DNA of 64,000 nt from Pseudomonadota bacterium (GTDB lineage: Bacteria; Pseudomonadota; Alphaproteobacteria; Sphingomonadales; Sphingomonadaceae). Shown piece by piece: positions 51,879 to 59,300 of the stretch. How positions within the stretch are numbered: position 1 is the first letter of the stretch; each line of letters starts with the position of its first letter. The notes below the pieces were generated by a model, which searched no databases, was not told the origin of the DNA, and worked only from the letters and a program-made list of their open reading frames with translations. Both the position numbers and the translations under genes were made by a program. The stretch covers positions 27,773 to 91,772 of the forward strand of contig JAEWIL010000175.1 in assembly GCA_023387085.1 (NCBI GenBank), read 5' to 3'.

Positions 51879-52293
51879 TCTCGCCGCCGATCGCGACGCC
51901 ATCCGCGACCTGCTCGCGCGCTATACCTATCATGGCGACCGTGGCCGCCTCGCCGACATGACCGCCTGCTTTGCCGAGGACGGCGTGCTCGAATATCTGG
52001 GCAAGGCGCCGCGCGGGCCGGCGGCAATCGCGGCGGCGCTGGCGGCGGGGACGCGCGACCCGCGGCTGACCTTCGTGCGCCATCATATCACCAATCCGCT
52101 GATCGCGGTGGACGGCGACGCCGCGACGGCGCGCAGTTATTTCACCGTGGTCAGCAACTTCGGCCCCGATCACAGCGGCACCTACGACGACCGGCTCGCG
52201 CGCACCCCGGCCGGCTGGCGCTTCGTGCACCGCCAGGTGCGGATCGACTGGCAAGCCGAGGGGTCGCTGTTCGACCGCATGGCGACGCGCTGA
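51871..52293 (+). CDS. SnoaL/NTF2-like protein
   Basis: 140 aa, cone-like alpha+beta fold: AIRDLLARYTYHGDRG, then MTACFAEDGVLEY, HHITNPLIAVDGD and GWRFVHRQVRIDW, the standard SnoaL-like pattern used by steroid isomerases, hydratases and dehydratases. The ATG at 51871 lies within the SMP-30 gene end. With SMP-30 it may complete a hydrolysis/isomerisation step. No clear catalytic residue can be named. Confidence 0.85.
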   Translation: MADLAADRDAIRDLLARYTYHGDRGRLADMTACFAEDGVLEYLGKAPRGPAAIAAALAAGTRDPRLTFVRHHITNPLIAVDGDAATARSYFTVVSNFGPDHSGTYDDRLARTPAGWRFVHRQVRIDWQAEGSLFDRMATR

Positions 52294-52319
52294 TCGACAT
52301 TGACACTATTGCGTCGTTT

Positions 52320-52335
52320 TGACATCAAAGTGTCA
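52320..52335. promoter_or_regulatory. Palindrome TGACA-N6-TGTCA at the MarR start, candidate autoregulatory operator
   Basis: The inverted repeat runs into the MarR start codon at 52335. A further TGACACT half-site at 52301-52307 pairs with AGTGTCA at 52329-52335 and falls within a TTGACA -35 candidate. Position and symmetry fit MarR autorepression. Confidence 0.6.
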
Positions 52336-52793
52336 TGTCCGAACGCTTCACCGATTTCGAACGATTCGCCGACGAGGTCGCGCGGCTGCGCGGACGGATG
52401 CGCGCGCTCTACGCCGCGACCCGCGCCGACAGCGGCCTACCGGAAATGGAACTCACCGTCCTGACCGCGACCGTGAATGCCGCGTCGCCGCCGACGGTCG
52501 CCCAGATCGGCCGCAGCCTCGGGCATCCGCGGCAGGTCGTGCAACGCGCCGCGAACCGCCTCGCCGAACTCGGCCTCGTCACATTCGCCGACAATCCGGG
52601 GCACAAGCGCGCCTCGCTGATCCTCGCCACAGACGCCGGGCGCCGTTTGAAGGCCGCCGACCATGCGCGCGCCCGGGCCGTGACACAGGCGGTCCACGCC
52701 CGCGTGCCGGCCCAGGCGTTCGCCGAAGCGGCCAAGCGGCTGCACGCGATACGCACCGGCATAGAGGGCTATTTGCGGGAACGCGGCGAATGA
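52335..52793 (+). CDS. MarR-family transcriptional regulator
   Basis: 152 aa. Winged HTH (PTVAQIGRSLGHPRQVVQRAANRLAELGLVTFADNPGHKRASLILAT) at about 52-110 flanked by dimerisation helices. The start codon overlaps its likely operator. It overlaps the next kinase gene (ATGA), so it probably controls the kinase-dehydrogenase operon in response to an intermediate. Confidence 0.9.
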   Translation: MSERFTDFERFADEVARLRGRMRALYAATRADSGLPEMELTVLTATVNAASPPTVAQIGRSLGHPRQVVQRAANRLAELGLVTFADNPGHKRASLILATDAGRRLKAADHARARAVTQAVHARVPAQAFAEAAKRLHAIRTGIEGYLRERGE

Positions 52794-53857
52794 CCGACGA
52801 CATCGCCTCGCTCGCCGATCCGGCCCGCCTGACAGCGTGGCTGGACGCGCATATCCCGGCGCTCGGCGACGGCTCCCTGACCATCCGCAAGATCCACGGC
52901 GGCACCTCGAATGTGATCCTCTCGCTGAACCGCGGCAGCGAAACGCTTATCCTGCGGCGCCCGCCCGCTGTCCCGCCGCCTGGCAGCGAAAAGAGCGTGA
53001 TGCGCGAAGCCCGCGTGCTGACCGCGCTCAACGGCACCGATGTTCCGCATCCCACCTGTCACGGCAGTTGCGCTGACCCCCAGGTCATCGGAGCGCCTTT
53101 CTATGTGATGGATCTTGTCGAGGGCTGGCCCGCGGCCCTGACCGCGGGCAAAATCCATGACCGCCCGCCCTTCGACCAGCCGCCACACGCACGCGAGGTG
53201 CCTTTCGCGATGGTCGACGGCCTCATCGCCCTGGCCAATGTCGACTATAAGGCGGTCGGGCTCGAAGATTTCGGCCGCCCCGACAATTTCCTCCAGCGCC
53301 AAGTCGATCGCTGGGAAAGCCAGATCAAAAGCTACAAGCAGCTTTACGATTTCGAATGGCGCGAACTGCCGGGCTACGCGCTCGCGCGCGACTGGCTGCG
53401 CGCCAACATCCCCGATGATTTCCGCCCCGGCATCATCCACGGCGACGTCGGCACCCCGAACGCGCTGTTTGCATTCGATCCGCCGTGCCGGCTCACGGCG
53501 CTGATCGACTGGGAACTCTCGACGATCGCCGACCCGCTGCTCGATCTTGCCTGGTTCTGCAACGGCATCCGTGACGATCGCTTTCCGGGACATGTCCCCG
53601 AAAAGGCGCTGTACAATGTGATGGACTGGCCCACGCGCCAGGAATTGATGGCGCATTATGCCGCCGGCACCGGTCGCAGCATGGACAGCTTCGATTATTA
53701 CCTGATCCTCGCCATGTTCAAGGGCGGCTGCATCCTCGAATACAAGGTCGCGCAAGCGTCGAAGGGCATTTTGAGCGCCGAAACCGGGCGTCTTTTCGAC
53801 CGGCTGGTACGCGGCAATTTCGCCGAAGCCGAAAAACTCATCCGCCTCATCGGCTGA
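52790..53857 (+). CDS. Aminoglycoside-phosphotransferase-fold kinase (ACAD10/11-like), copy 2
   Basis: 355 aa. P-loop-like GGTSN at 37-41 (IHGGTSNVIL), Brenner motif HGDVGTPN with Asp219, and metal Asp240 in LIDWELSTIADP. Next to an ACAD10/11-type acyl-CoA dehydrogenase: in known systems (mammalian ACAD10/11; LvaA in levulinate catabolism) the kinase phosphorylates a 4-hydroxyacyl-CoA, which is then converted by the dehydrogenase-like partner. Start ATG at 52790 by ATGA overlap with MarR. Confidence 0.9.
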   Translation: MTDDIASLADPARLTAWLDAHIPALGDGSLTIRKIHGGTSNVILSLNRGSETLILRRPPAVPPPGSEKSVMREARVLTALNGTDVPHPTCHGSCADPQVIGAPFYVMDLVEGWPAALTAGKIHDRPPFDQPPHAREVPFAMVDGLIALANVDYKAVGLEDFGRPDNFLQRQVDRWESQIKSYKQLYDFEWRELPGYALARDWLRANIPDDFRPGIIHGDVGTPNALFAFDPPCRLTALIDWELSTIADPLLDLAWFCNGIRDDRFPGHVPEKALYNVMDWPTRQELMAHYAAGTGRSMDSFDYYLILAMFKGGCILEYKVAQASKGILSAETGRLFDRLVRGNFAEAEKLIRLIG

Positions 53858-53871
53858 CAAAGGACAATCTC

Positions 53872-55161
53872 ATGATCGATTTTGGCATCGAACCCGAATT
53901 GCAGGCAAAGCTCGACTGGATGGCCCGGTTCGTTCGCGAGGAATGCGAACCGATGGATATGCTCTTTCCCGGCCACGGCGCACCCTATGATGTCGCGAAC
54001 AGGGAATCGCGCGCCTATATGGCGCCGCTGCAAGAGCAGGTGAAAGCGCAGGGCTTGTGGGCGTGCCACCTGGGCAAGGAACTCGGCGGGCCGGGTCATG
54101 GCCAGCTCACTCTCGCCCTGATGAACGAGATCCTCGGCCGAAGCTATTGGGCGCCGACCGTCTTCGGCACCGCCGCGCCCGACACCGGCAACAGCGAGAT
54201 CCTCGCCATGTTCGGCACCGAGGAACAAAAGGCAAAATATCTGCAACCGCTGATGGACGGCGCCATCGTCACGTGCTTCTCGATGACCGAGCCGCAGGGC
54301 GGCGCCGATCCCAAGGAATTCACCTGCCGCGCGTGGCGCGAAGGTGACGAATGGGTGATCGAGGGCGAGAAATGGTTTTCGTCGAACGCGCGCTTCGCGG
54401 CCTTTCTGATCGTGATGGTGGTGACCAACCCGGAAAATCCGCCGCACCAGCGCATGTCGATGCTGATCGTTCCCACCGAGACGTCGGGGATCGAGTTTGT
54501 CCGGCATTCCCAGACGATGGGCGACAGCATCGGCGCGGATGACGGCACCCACGCCTATATCCGGTATAACAAGGTGCGCGTGCCGCTCGATGCGATGCTC
54601 GGCGGCCCCGGCGAAGGGTTCAAGGTCGCGCAGGCCCGGCTCGGCGGCGGACGTGTCCATCATGCGATGCGCACCGTCGGCAAATGCCAGCGCGCGATCG
54701 ACATGATGCTCGAACGCGCGGTCTCCCGCCGGACGCAGGGCAAACAGCTCAGCGAGCATCAGTTCGTGCAGGGCGCGATTGCCGATTCGATCATCGAGCT
54801 CGAACAGTTCCGCCTGCTCGTGCTCAAGACGGCGTGGATCATCGACGAGGTCGAGGCCGGGCGGATGCCGCACGGATCCGCGCGAACCCATATCGCGATG
54901 TGCAAGGTCCAGATGGCGAAAGTCTATCACGACATCGTCCAGAGCGCGATCCAGCTCCACGGCAGCCTCGGCATGACGCTCGAACTGCCGCTCGCGAACA
55001 TGTGGATGGGCCTCCCCGCGATGGCGCTGGCCGACGGGCCGACCGAAGTGCACAAGGTACAGGTCGCGAAAGCCTACCTGAAGAATGCGACGCCCGCGCC
55101 GGGGCTGTTCCCGAGCGAGCATATCCCGACCCGGCTGGAGGCGATTCGGGCGCGGCGCTGA
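53872..55161 (+). CDS. Acyl-CoA dehydrogenase, ACAD10/11 type
   Basis: 429 aa. FSMTEPQGGADPKEF and KWFSSNARFAAFLIVM for FAD/substrate binding; GGGRVHHAMRTVG and LADGPTEVHKVQVAK at the C-terminus, where ACAD10/11 has LADGPDEVH in place of the YEGT base motif. 14 bases after the kinase. Likely removes phosphate and/or dehydrogenates 4-phospho-acyl-CoA so that the chain can enter beta-oxidation. Confidence 0.9.
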   Translation: MIDFGIEPELQAKLDWMARFVREECEPMDMLFPGHGAPYDVANRESRAYMAPLQEQVKAQGLWACHLGKELGGPGHGQLTLALMNEILGRSYWAPTVFGTAAPDTGNSEILAMFGTEEQKAKYLQPLMDGAIVTCFSMTEPQGGADPKEFTCRAWREGDEWVIEGEKWFSSNARFAAFLIVMVVTNPENPPHQRMSMLIVPTETSGIEFVRHSQTMGDSIGADDGTHAYIRYNKVRVPLDAMLGGPGEGFKVAQARLGGGRVHHAMRTVGKCQRAIDMMLERAVSRRTQGKQLSEHQFVQGAIADSIIELEQFRLLVLKTAWIIDEVEAGRMPHGSARTHIAMCKVQMAKVYHDIVQSAIQLHGSLGMTLELPLANMWMGLPAMALADGPTEVHKVQVAKAYLKNATPAPGLFPSEHIPTRLEAIRARR

Positions 55162-55173
55162 GAGGAGAGTCGC

Positions 55174-55430
55174 ATGACCACCCGTACGCTCGTCGACAGG
55201 CAGACCGCGCCCCTGCTCGACATGTTTCCTCTGATCGATCTCGCATCGGCGCCGATCGCCGAACTGCGCGAACAGGCAGGCCGCGCCTACGCGATCATGC
55301 CGCCGCCCGCGATCCTGCCCGAGGAGGTGATGGTGCCCTCAACGCGGTTCTGGGCGCTGCCATCGCCGACCGCTGCAACGCCGGGCTGATGGCCGCCGCC
55401 GCCGCGATGACTGCCCCGACAGGAGACTGA
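55174..55430 (+). pseudogene. Remnant of an alpha/beta-hydrolase (esterase) gene
   Basis: A good RBS (GAGAGGAGAG) and ATG at 55174 open a 71-aa frame ending at 55389. The first ~55 residues (LVDRQTAPLLDMFPLIDLASAPIAELREQ) resemble the N-terminus of esterase/lipase-type alpha/beta-hydrolases, but the catalytic core is absent and the sequence turns to low-complexity residues after VMVPS. A different frame continues to a stop at 55430 (GLMAAAAAMTAPTGD), as if an internal deletion joined the two ends. Probably non-functional. Confidence 0.5.
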
Positions 55431-55431
55431 T

Positions 55432-56178
55432 ATGACCCCCGATCCGCTTTTCGATTTTAGCGGCAAAGTCGCGCTCGTCACCGGCGGCTCGCGCGGTCTC
55501 GGCTATCGCATGGTGAAAGCGCTCGCCGAGCGCGGCGCCGATGTGATCATCGCGAGCCGCAAGCTCGAGAATTGCGAGACGGTGGCCGAGGAATGCCGCG
55601 CGCTGGGGCGCAAGGCGATGGCCTATGGCGTGCATTGCGGGCGCTGGGCGGAGATCGACGGACTGATCGAGGCGAGCTACGGCGAATTCGGGCGCGTTGA
55701 TATCCTGATCAACAATGCCGGCATGTCGCCCGCCTGCCCAAGTCACGAGATGCCGGAGAATCTGTTCGATTCGGTGCTCAATCTCAATTTCAAGGGGCCA
55801 TTTCGGCTCGCAAGTCAGGTCGCGCACCGGATGAACTCCGGCGATGGCGGCTGCATCATCAACATCAGCTCAACCGGGGCGCTGATGGCGCTGCCGATGG
55901 TCGTCCCCTATGGATCGGCGAAGGCGGCGCTCAACGCGATGTCGGTGTCGCTGAGCCGCGAATATGCGCCCAGGGTGCGCGTGAACACGATCAGCCCGGG
56001 GCCGTTCCTGACGGGCATCGCCGAAACTTGGGATCCGAAGAAGCGCGAGACTCAGCCGGTTGCTCTCGGGCGCCCGGGGCGGCCCGAGGAGATCGTGACG
56101 GCCGCGCTGATGTTGGCGAGCCCCGCGTCCTCCTACACCACCGGCGCGCTTGTGCGGGTCGATGGCGGGCAGCAGTGA
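55432..56178 (+). CDS. Short-chain dehydrogenase/reductase (SDR)
   Basis: 248 aa. TGGSRGLG, NNAGM, catalytic YGSAK, C-terminal TGALVRVDGGQQ. AGGAG precedes the ATG at 55432. Last gene of the MarR operon; probably a 3-hydroxyacyl-CoA dehydrogenase or ketoreductase acting after the ACAD. Confidence 0.89.
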   Translation: MTPDPLFDFSGKVALVTGGSRGLGYRMVKALAERGADVIIASRKLENCETVAEECRALGRKAMAYGVHCGRWAEIDGLIEASYGEFGRVDILINNAGMSPACPSHEMPENLFDSVLNLNFKGPFRLASQVAHRMNSGDGGCIINISSTGALMALPMVVPYGSAKAALNAMSVSLSREYAPRVRVNTISPGPFLTGIAETWDPKKRETQPVALGRPGRPEEIVTAALMLASPASSYTTGALVRVDGGQQ

Positions 56179-56183
56179 GAATA

Positions 56184-56314
56184 TCCTCCCTGTCGCGAAG
56201 CGATGGGGAGGTGGCAGCGCGAAGCGCTGACGGAGGGGCCGAAACGCGGTGTCGCTGCCCCTCCACCACGCTGCGGGCGCCTCCCCTCCCCATGGCCTGC
56301 GGCCACAGGGAGGA
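56184..56314. repeat. Inverted-repeat-bounded GC-rich intergenic element (MITE-like)
   Basis: Bounded by TCCTCCCTGT (56184-56193) and its exact complement ACAGGGAGGA (56305-56314). Inside are nested hairpins: CAGCGC-GAA-GCGCTG (56215-56229) and GGAGGGGC with GCCCCTCC (56232-56239 with 56257-56264). A TTTT follows at 56315-56318, so it may also terminate the convergent operons. The inner CCATCGC/GCGATGG-type core resembles the terminator at 23431. Confidence 0.65.
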
Positions 56315-56327
56315 TTTTAACGAGCGC

Positions 56328-57308
56328 TCAGCGCCGGAAGCCCGCCAGCCTTTGATCGATGATCGCCTCGGCTTCCGAAATGATCCGGTCGATCAGTTCC
56401 TTGCAGGTCGGAATATCGTGGATCAGCCCCTGCACCATCCCGGCCCAGAAGACGCCCTTCGAAAGATCGCCCGTCTGGAGCAGTTCGCGCCCCGCGGTGC
56501 CCGCGACCAGTTCCTGCACGTCGCTGAACTTCGCGCCGGGTTCGGCGAGACGGCGCACCACCTCTTCGCTGACCGGGCTCTTGCCGACCCGGGCGGTGTT
56601 CTTGAAATTGCGAAAGATCAGGAAACTGCCGCGCTCGTCATTCTCGATATAGGCCTGCTTCACATTGTCGTGGATCGGCGCCTCGACCGTTGCGCAAAAG
56701 CGTGTGCCCATGTTGATTCCCTCGGCGCCCAGCGACAGCGCCGCGACCAGCCCGCGCCCGTCGCCGAAGCCGCCCGAGGCGAGCATAGGGATCTTCACCT
56801 TGTCGGCGGCGGCGGGGATCAGGATCAGCCCCGGAATATCGTCCTCGCCCGGGTGCCCCGCACATTCGAAGCCGTCGATCGATATGATGTCGCAGCCCGC
56901 CTTTTCCGCCGACAGCGCGTGGCGCACCGCGGTGCATTTGTGAAGGATGGTGATGCCATGTGGCTTGACACGCGCCCAGATCTCGCGAACAGCCGGGGTG
57001 CCGGCGGTTTCCATGACCTTGACCCCGCTCTCGACGATCGCATCGGCATAGGCGTTGTAATCGGGCGAGTTGATCGTCGGAAACACCGTCAGATTCACGC
57101 CGAACGGCTTGTCGGTCATCGATCGGCATTTTTCGATCTCGTCTCGCAGCGCCTGCGGGCTCGGCTGGGTCAGCGCCGTTATCATGCCCAGGCCCCCGGC
57201 GTTGGACACCGCGCTCGCCATTTGCGCCGTGCCGACGGCCTGCATCCCGCCCTGGACGATCGGATGCTCGATGCCCAGCATTTCGGTAATCCGCGTCTTG
57301 AAACCCAT
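56328..57308 (-). CDS. Nitronate monooxygenase / enoyl reductase-like FMN protein, copy 1
   Basis: 326 aa 2-nitropropane-dioxygenase-type TIM barrel: HPIVQGGMQAVGTAQMASAVSNAGGLGMI, IDGFECAGHPGED and MLASGGFGDGRGLVAALSLGAEGINMGTRF. The ATG at 57308 is preferred: GGAGG lies 8 bases upstream but overlaps the earlier ATG at 57323. In catabolic clusters such proteins often act as FMN-dependent double-bond oxidoreductases. A shared operator copy lies 22 bases upstream. Confidence 0.9.
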   Translation of the reverse strand: MGFKTRITEMLGIEHPIVQGGMQAVGTAQMASAVSNAGGLGMITALTQPSPQALRDEIEKCRSMTDKPFGVNLTVFPTINSPDYNAYADAIVESGVKVMETAGTPAVREIWARVKPHGITILHKCTAVRHALSAEKAGCDIISIDGFECAGHPGEDDIPGLILIPAAADKVKIPMLASGGFGDGRGLVAALSLGAEGINMGTRFCATVEAPIHDNVKQAYIENDERGSFLIFRNFKNTARVGKSPVSEEVVRRLAEPGAKFSDVQELVAGTAGRELLQTGDLSKGVFWAGMVQGLIHDIPTCKELIDRIISEAEAIIDQRLAGFRR

Positions 57309-57330
57309 CTGCCCATCCTCCATTAGTTAT

Positions 57331-57343
57331 ATAACTTGGTTAT
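57331..57343. promoter_or_regulatory. Shared operator candidate, copy 7
   Basis: ATAACTTGGTTAT: perfect arms except one base; 11 of 13 matches to the consensus. A second AGTTAT-ATAACT palindrome overlaps it at 57325-57336. It lies in the 64-base gap between the divergent NMO-like (-) and quinone-oxidoreductase (+) genes. Confidence 0.65.
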
Positions 57344-57372
57344 ACTTCTAGCCGCATCGTGACAAGAGGTGT

Positions 57373-58365
57373 ATGATGACCGCTCCCCTGCCCCGCGCCG
57401 TTCGTGCCGACGAACTGGGTCCGCCCGAAGATTACGCCCTTGTCGATCATGATCCGGGTCCCCCCTCACCCGCTCAAGTGAGGATTTCTATCAAGGCCGC
57501 CGGGATCAGCTTCGTCGACGTGCTCACGGCAGGCGGCGGATATCAGGTCAAACCGCCTGTCCCGTTTATTCCCGGCAGCGAATGCGCTGGCGTGATCGAA
57601 GCGGTCGGCGCCGACGTCACCGGCCTGGCGGTCGGCGACAAGGTGGTGGCGAGCGGCTGGGGCGGACTATTTGCCGAGGCGACGAATCTGCCCGCGCGCA
57701 CGGTGCGCAAGATGCCCGGCGCGCTGTCGTTCGAGGAAGCGGCGGTGTTCCCGGTCAGCTATGCGACCGCATGGCACGCGCTGGTCGATCGGGGACGGCT
57801 GGCAGCGGGCGAAACGCTGCTCGTGCTCGGCGCGGGTGGCGCGACGGGTTATGCGGCGGTCCAGATCGGCAAGCATCTGGGCGCGCGGGTGATCGGATCG
57901 GCGTCGAGCGACGCAAAGCGCGCGCTGGCGCTCGCGGGCGGCGCGGACGCCGTGATCAACGCCCGCGGCAAGGATTGGCGCGAGGCGGTCAAGGCGGCGA
58001 ATGGCGGCAATGACGTCGATGTCGTGTTCGACCCCATCGGTGGCGAGGCGACCGACCCCGCCTTTCGATCGCTGGCGTGGAACGGGCGGCATCTGGTGAT
58101 CGGCTTTCCGGGCGGGATGACGGCGCTCAAGACCAACTTGCCTCTGCTGAAGGGCGCGAGCCTGATCGGCGTCGATGTCCGGCAATTCGGGATTTTCGAG
58201 CCCGAGAAGAGCGAAGCAAATCGCGACACGGTTTTCGCGCTGGCAAGCGAGGGGACGTTGCGGCCGGCCGTAGCGCAGACCTATGCTTTGGAAGATTTTC
58301 GCCGGGCGATGGCAGATGCCGCAGCGGGCACCAGCGCGGGGAGGATCGTGCTGGTGATGGGCTAG
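57373..58365 (+). CDS. NADPH:quinone oxidoreductase-like zinc-free MDR protein
   Basis: 330 aa. N-terminal GroES-like domain (GISFVDVLTAGGGYQVKPPVPFIPGSECAGVIEAVG) and Rossmann domain with VLGAGGATGYAAVQIGKHLGARVIG. Zinc-ligand residues of true alcohol dehydrogenases are absent, as in QOR/enoyl reductases. The ATG at 57373 or 57376 is close to AGAGG. Divergent from the NMO-like gene and probably co-regulated; may reduce an enone or enoyl-CoA. Confidence 0.91.
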   Translation: MMTAPLPRAVRADELGPPEDYALVDHDPGPPSPAQVRISIKAAGISFVDVLTAGGGYQVKPPVPFIPGSECAGVIEAVGADVTGLAVGDKVVASGWGGLFAEATNLPARTVRKMPGALSFEEAAVFPVSYATAWHALVDRGRLAAGETLLVLGAGGATGYAAVQIGKHLGARVIGSASSDAKRALALAGGADAVINARGKDWREAVKAANGGNDVDVVFDPIGGEATDPAFRSLAWNGRHLVIGFPGGMTALKTNLPLLKGASLIGVDVRQFGIFEPEKSEANRDTVFALASEGTLRPAVAQTYALEDFRRAMADAAAGTSAGRIVLVMG

Positions 58366-59300
58366 GCCCAGTCCGCTTCGATCGCGGTCAGCCGCGCGCG
58401 CCAGTCGGTTCGCGGAGGAAAAGTTTCGAATTCCTTCTTGAGCCGCATCACCAGGTCGGCGACAGGCTCGACGGCATCGATCAGCCCGACGCTTTGCCCG
58501 GCGCTCCAGATGTCGCGCCAGGGCACAACGCCCTCGGGCATCGGCGAACGGACGCTGGGCAGCGCCTTGGCGTCGAGCCCGACGGCTTCGATCGATTGCC
58601 GTATCCAGTGCGCCGGCACGCCGTTCATCGCCGACGAGGCGACGATATCGTCGGCATTCGCCGCGGGGATCATCGTGCGATGCCCATCGACCACCCCGCT
58701 CTCGGGCGTCGCGATAAAACGCGTCCCCATGCAGGCGATATCGCCGCCGAGCGCGAGCACGGCGGCAATGCCATGCGCGTCGGCGATGCCGCCGGCGACG
58801 ATCAGAAGCCCGTCGAACAAGCGTCGCACCGCCGGGACAAACGCCATCGGGGTAAGAAAGCCCGTGTGCCCCCCCGCGCCGGCGCAGGTGAGCATCAGCC
58901 CGTCCGCCCCTGCCGCGATCGCTTTCTCTGCATGTTTCATCGTCGTCACGTCATGGACGACACGCCCGCCCCACCCGTGAACGCGCTCGACGAGCGCCGA
59001 AGGATCGCCAAGGCTCGAAAGCACGAGCGGCACGCGATAGCGTTCGAGCAGGTCCAGCCGGTCGGCGGCGGCGGGGTCGCTGCCCCAGCGCGCCGGCATG
59101 TTGACGATCGGCGGCGCACCGTCGACATCGGCGAGCGCTCGCAGATAATCCTCGAACCGTTCGAACGGGGTGATCGTGCCGCCTTGCCATCCCCCGATGA
59201 CGCCCGCGGTGCAACAGGCCACAGCGAGCGGCACCGACGAGGCAAAGCTCATCGGCGCGCACATCAGCGGCAGCGACAGTCCGGAAAAGCGCGCGGTCAA
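58362..59300 (-). CDS. Nitronate monooxygenase-like FMN protein, copy 2
   Basis: 312 aa. TIM-barrel marks: CAPMSFASSVPLAVACCTAGVIGG, DGLMLTCAGAGGHTGFLT and IVAGGIADAHGIAAVLALGGDIACMGTRF. The start is a TTG at 59300, overlapping the upstream stop as TTGA: the protein must begin before RFSGLSLPLMCAPM, and no ATG precedes this. Last gene of the WS/DGAT operon; converges on the QOR gene, sharing 4 bases. Distinct from copy 1 in sequence. Confidence 0.88.
   Translation of the reverse strand: MTARFSGLSLPLMCAPMSFASSVPLAVACCTAGVIGGWQGGTITPFERFEDYLRALADVDGAPPIVNMPARWGSDPAAADRLDLLERYRVPLVLSSLGDPSALVERVHGWGGRVVHDVTTMKHAEKAIAAGADGLMLTCAGAGGHTGFLTPMAFVPAVRRLFDGLLIVAGGIADAHGIAAVLALGGDIACMGTRFIATPESGVVDGHRTMIPAANADDIVASSAMNGVPAHWIRQSIEAVGLDAKALPSVRSPMPEGVVPWRDIWSAGQSVGLIDAVEPVADLVMRLKKEFETFPPRTDWRARLTAIEADWA

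Noticed and set aside
50936..51902. Extension of the SDR at 50055 to a start at 51902
   Set aside because: It would run through the SMP-30 gene and its promoter in antisense.
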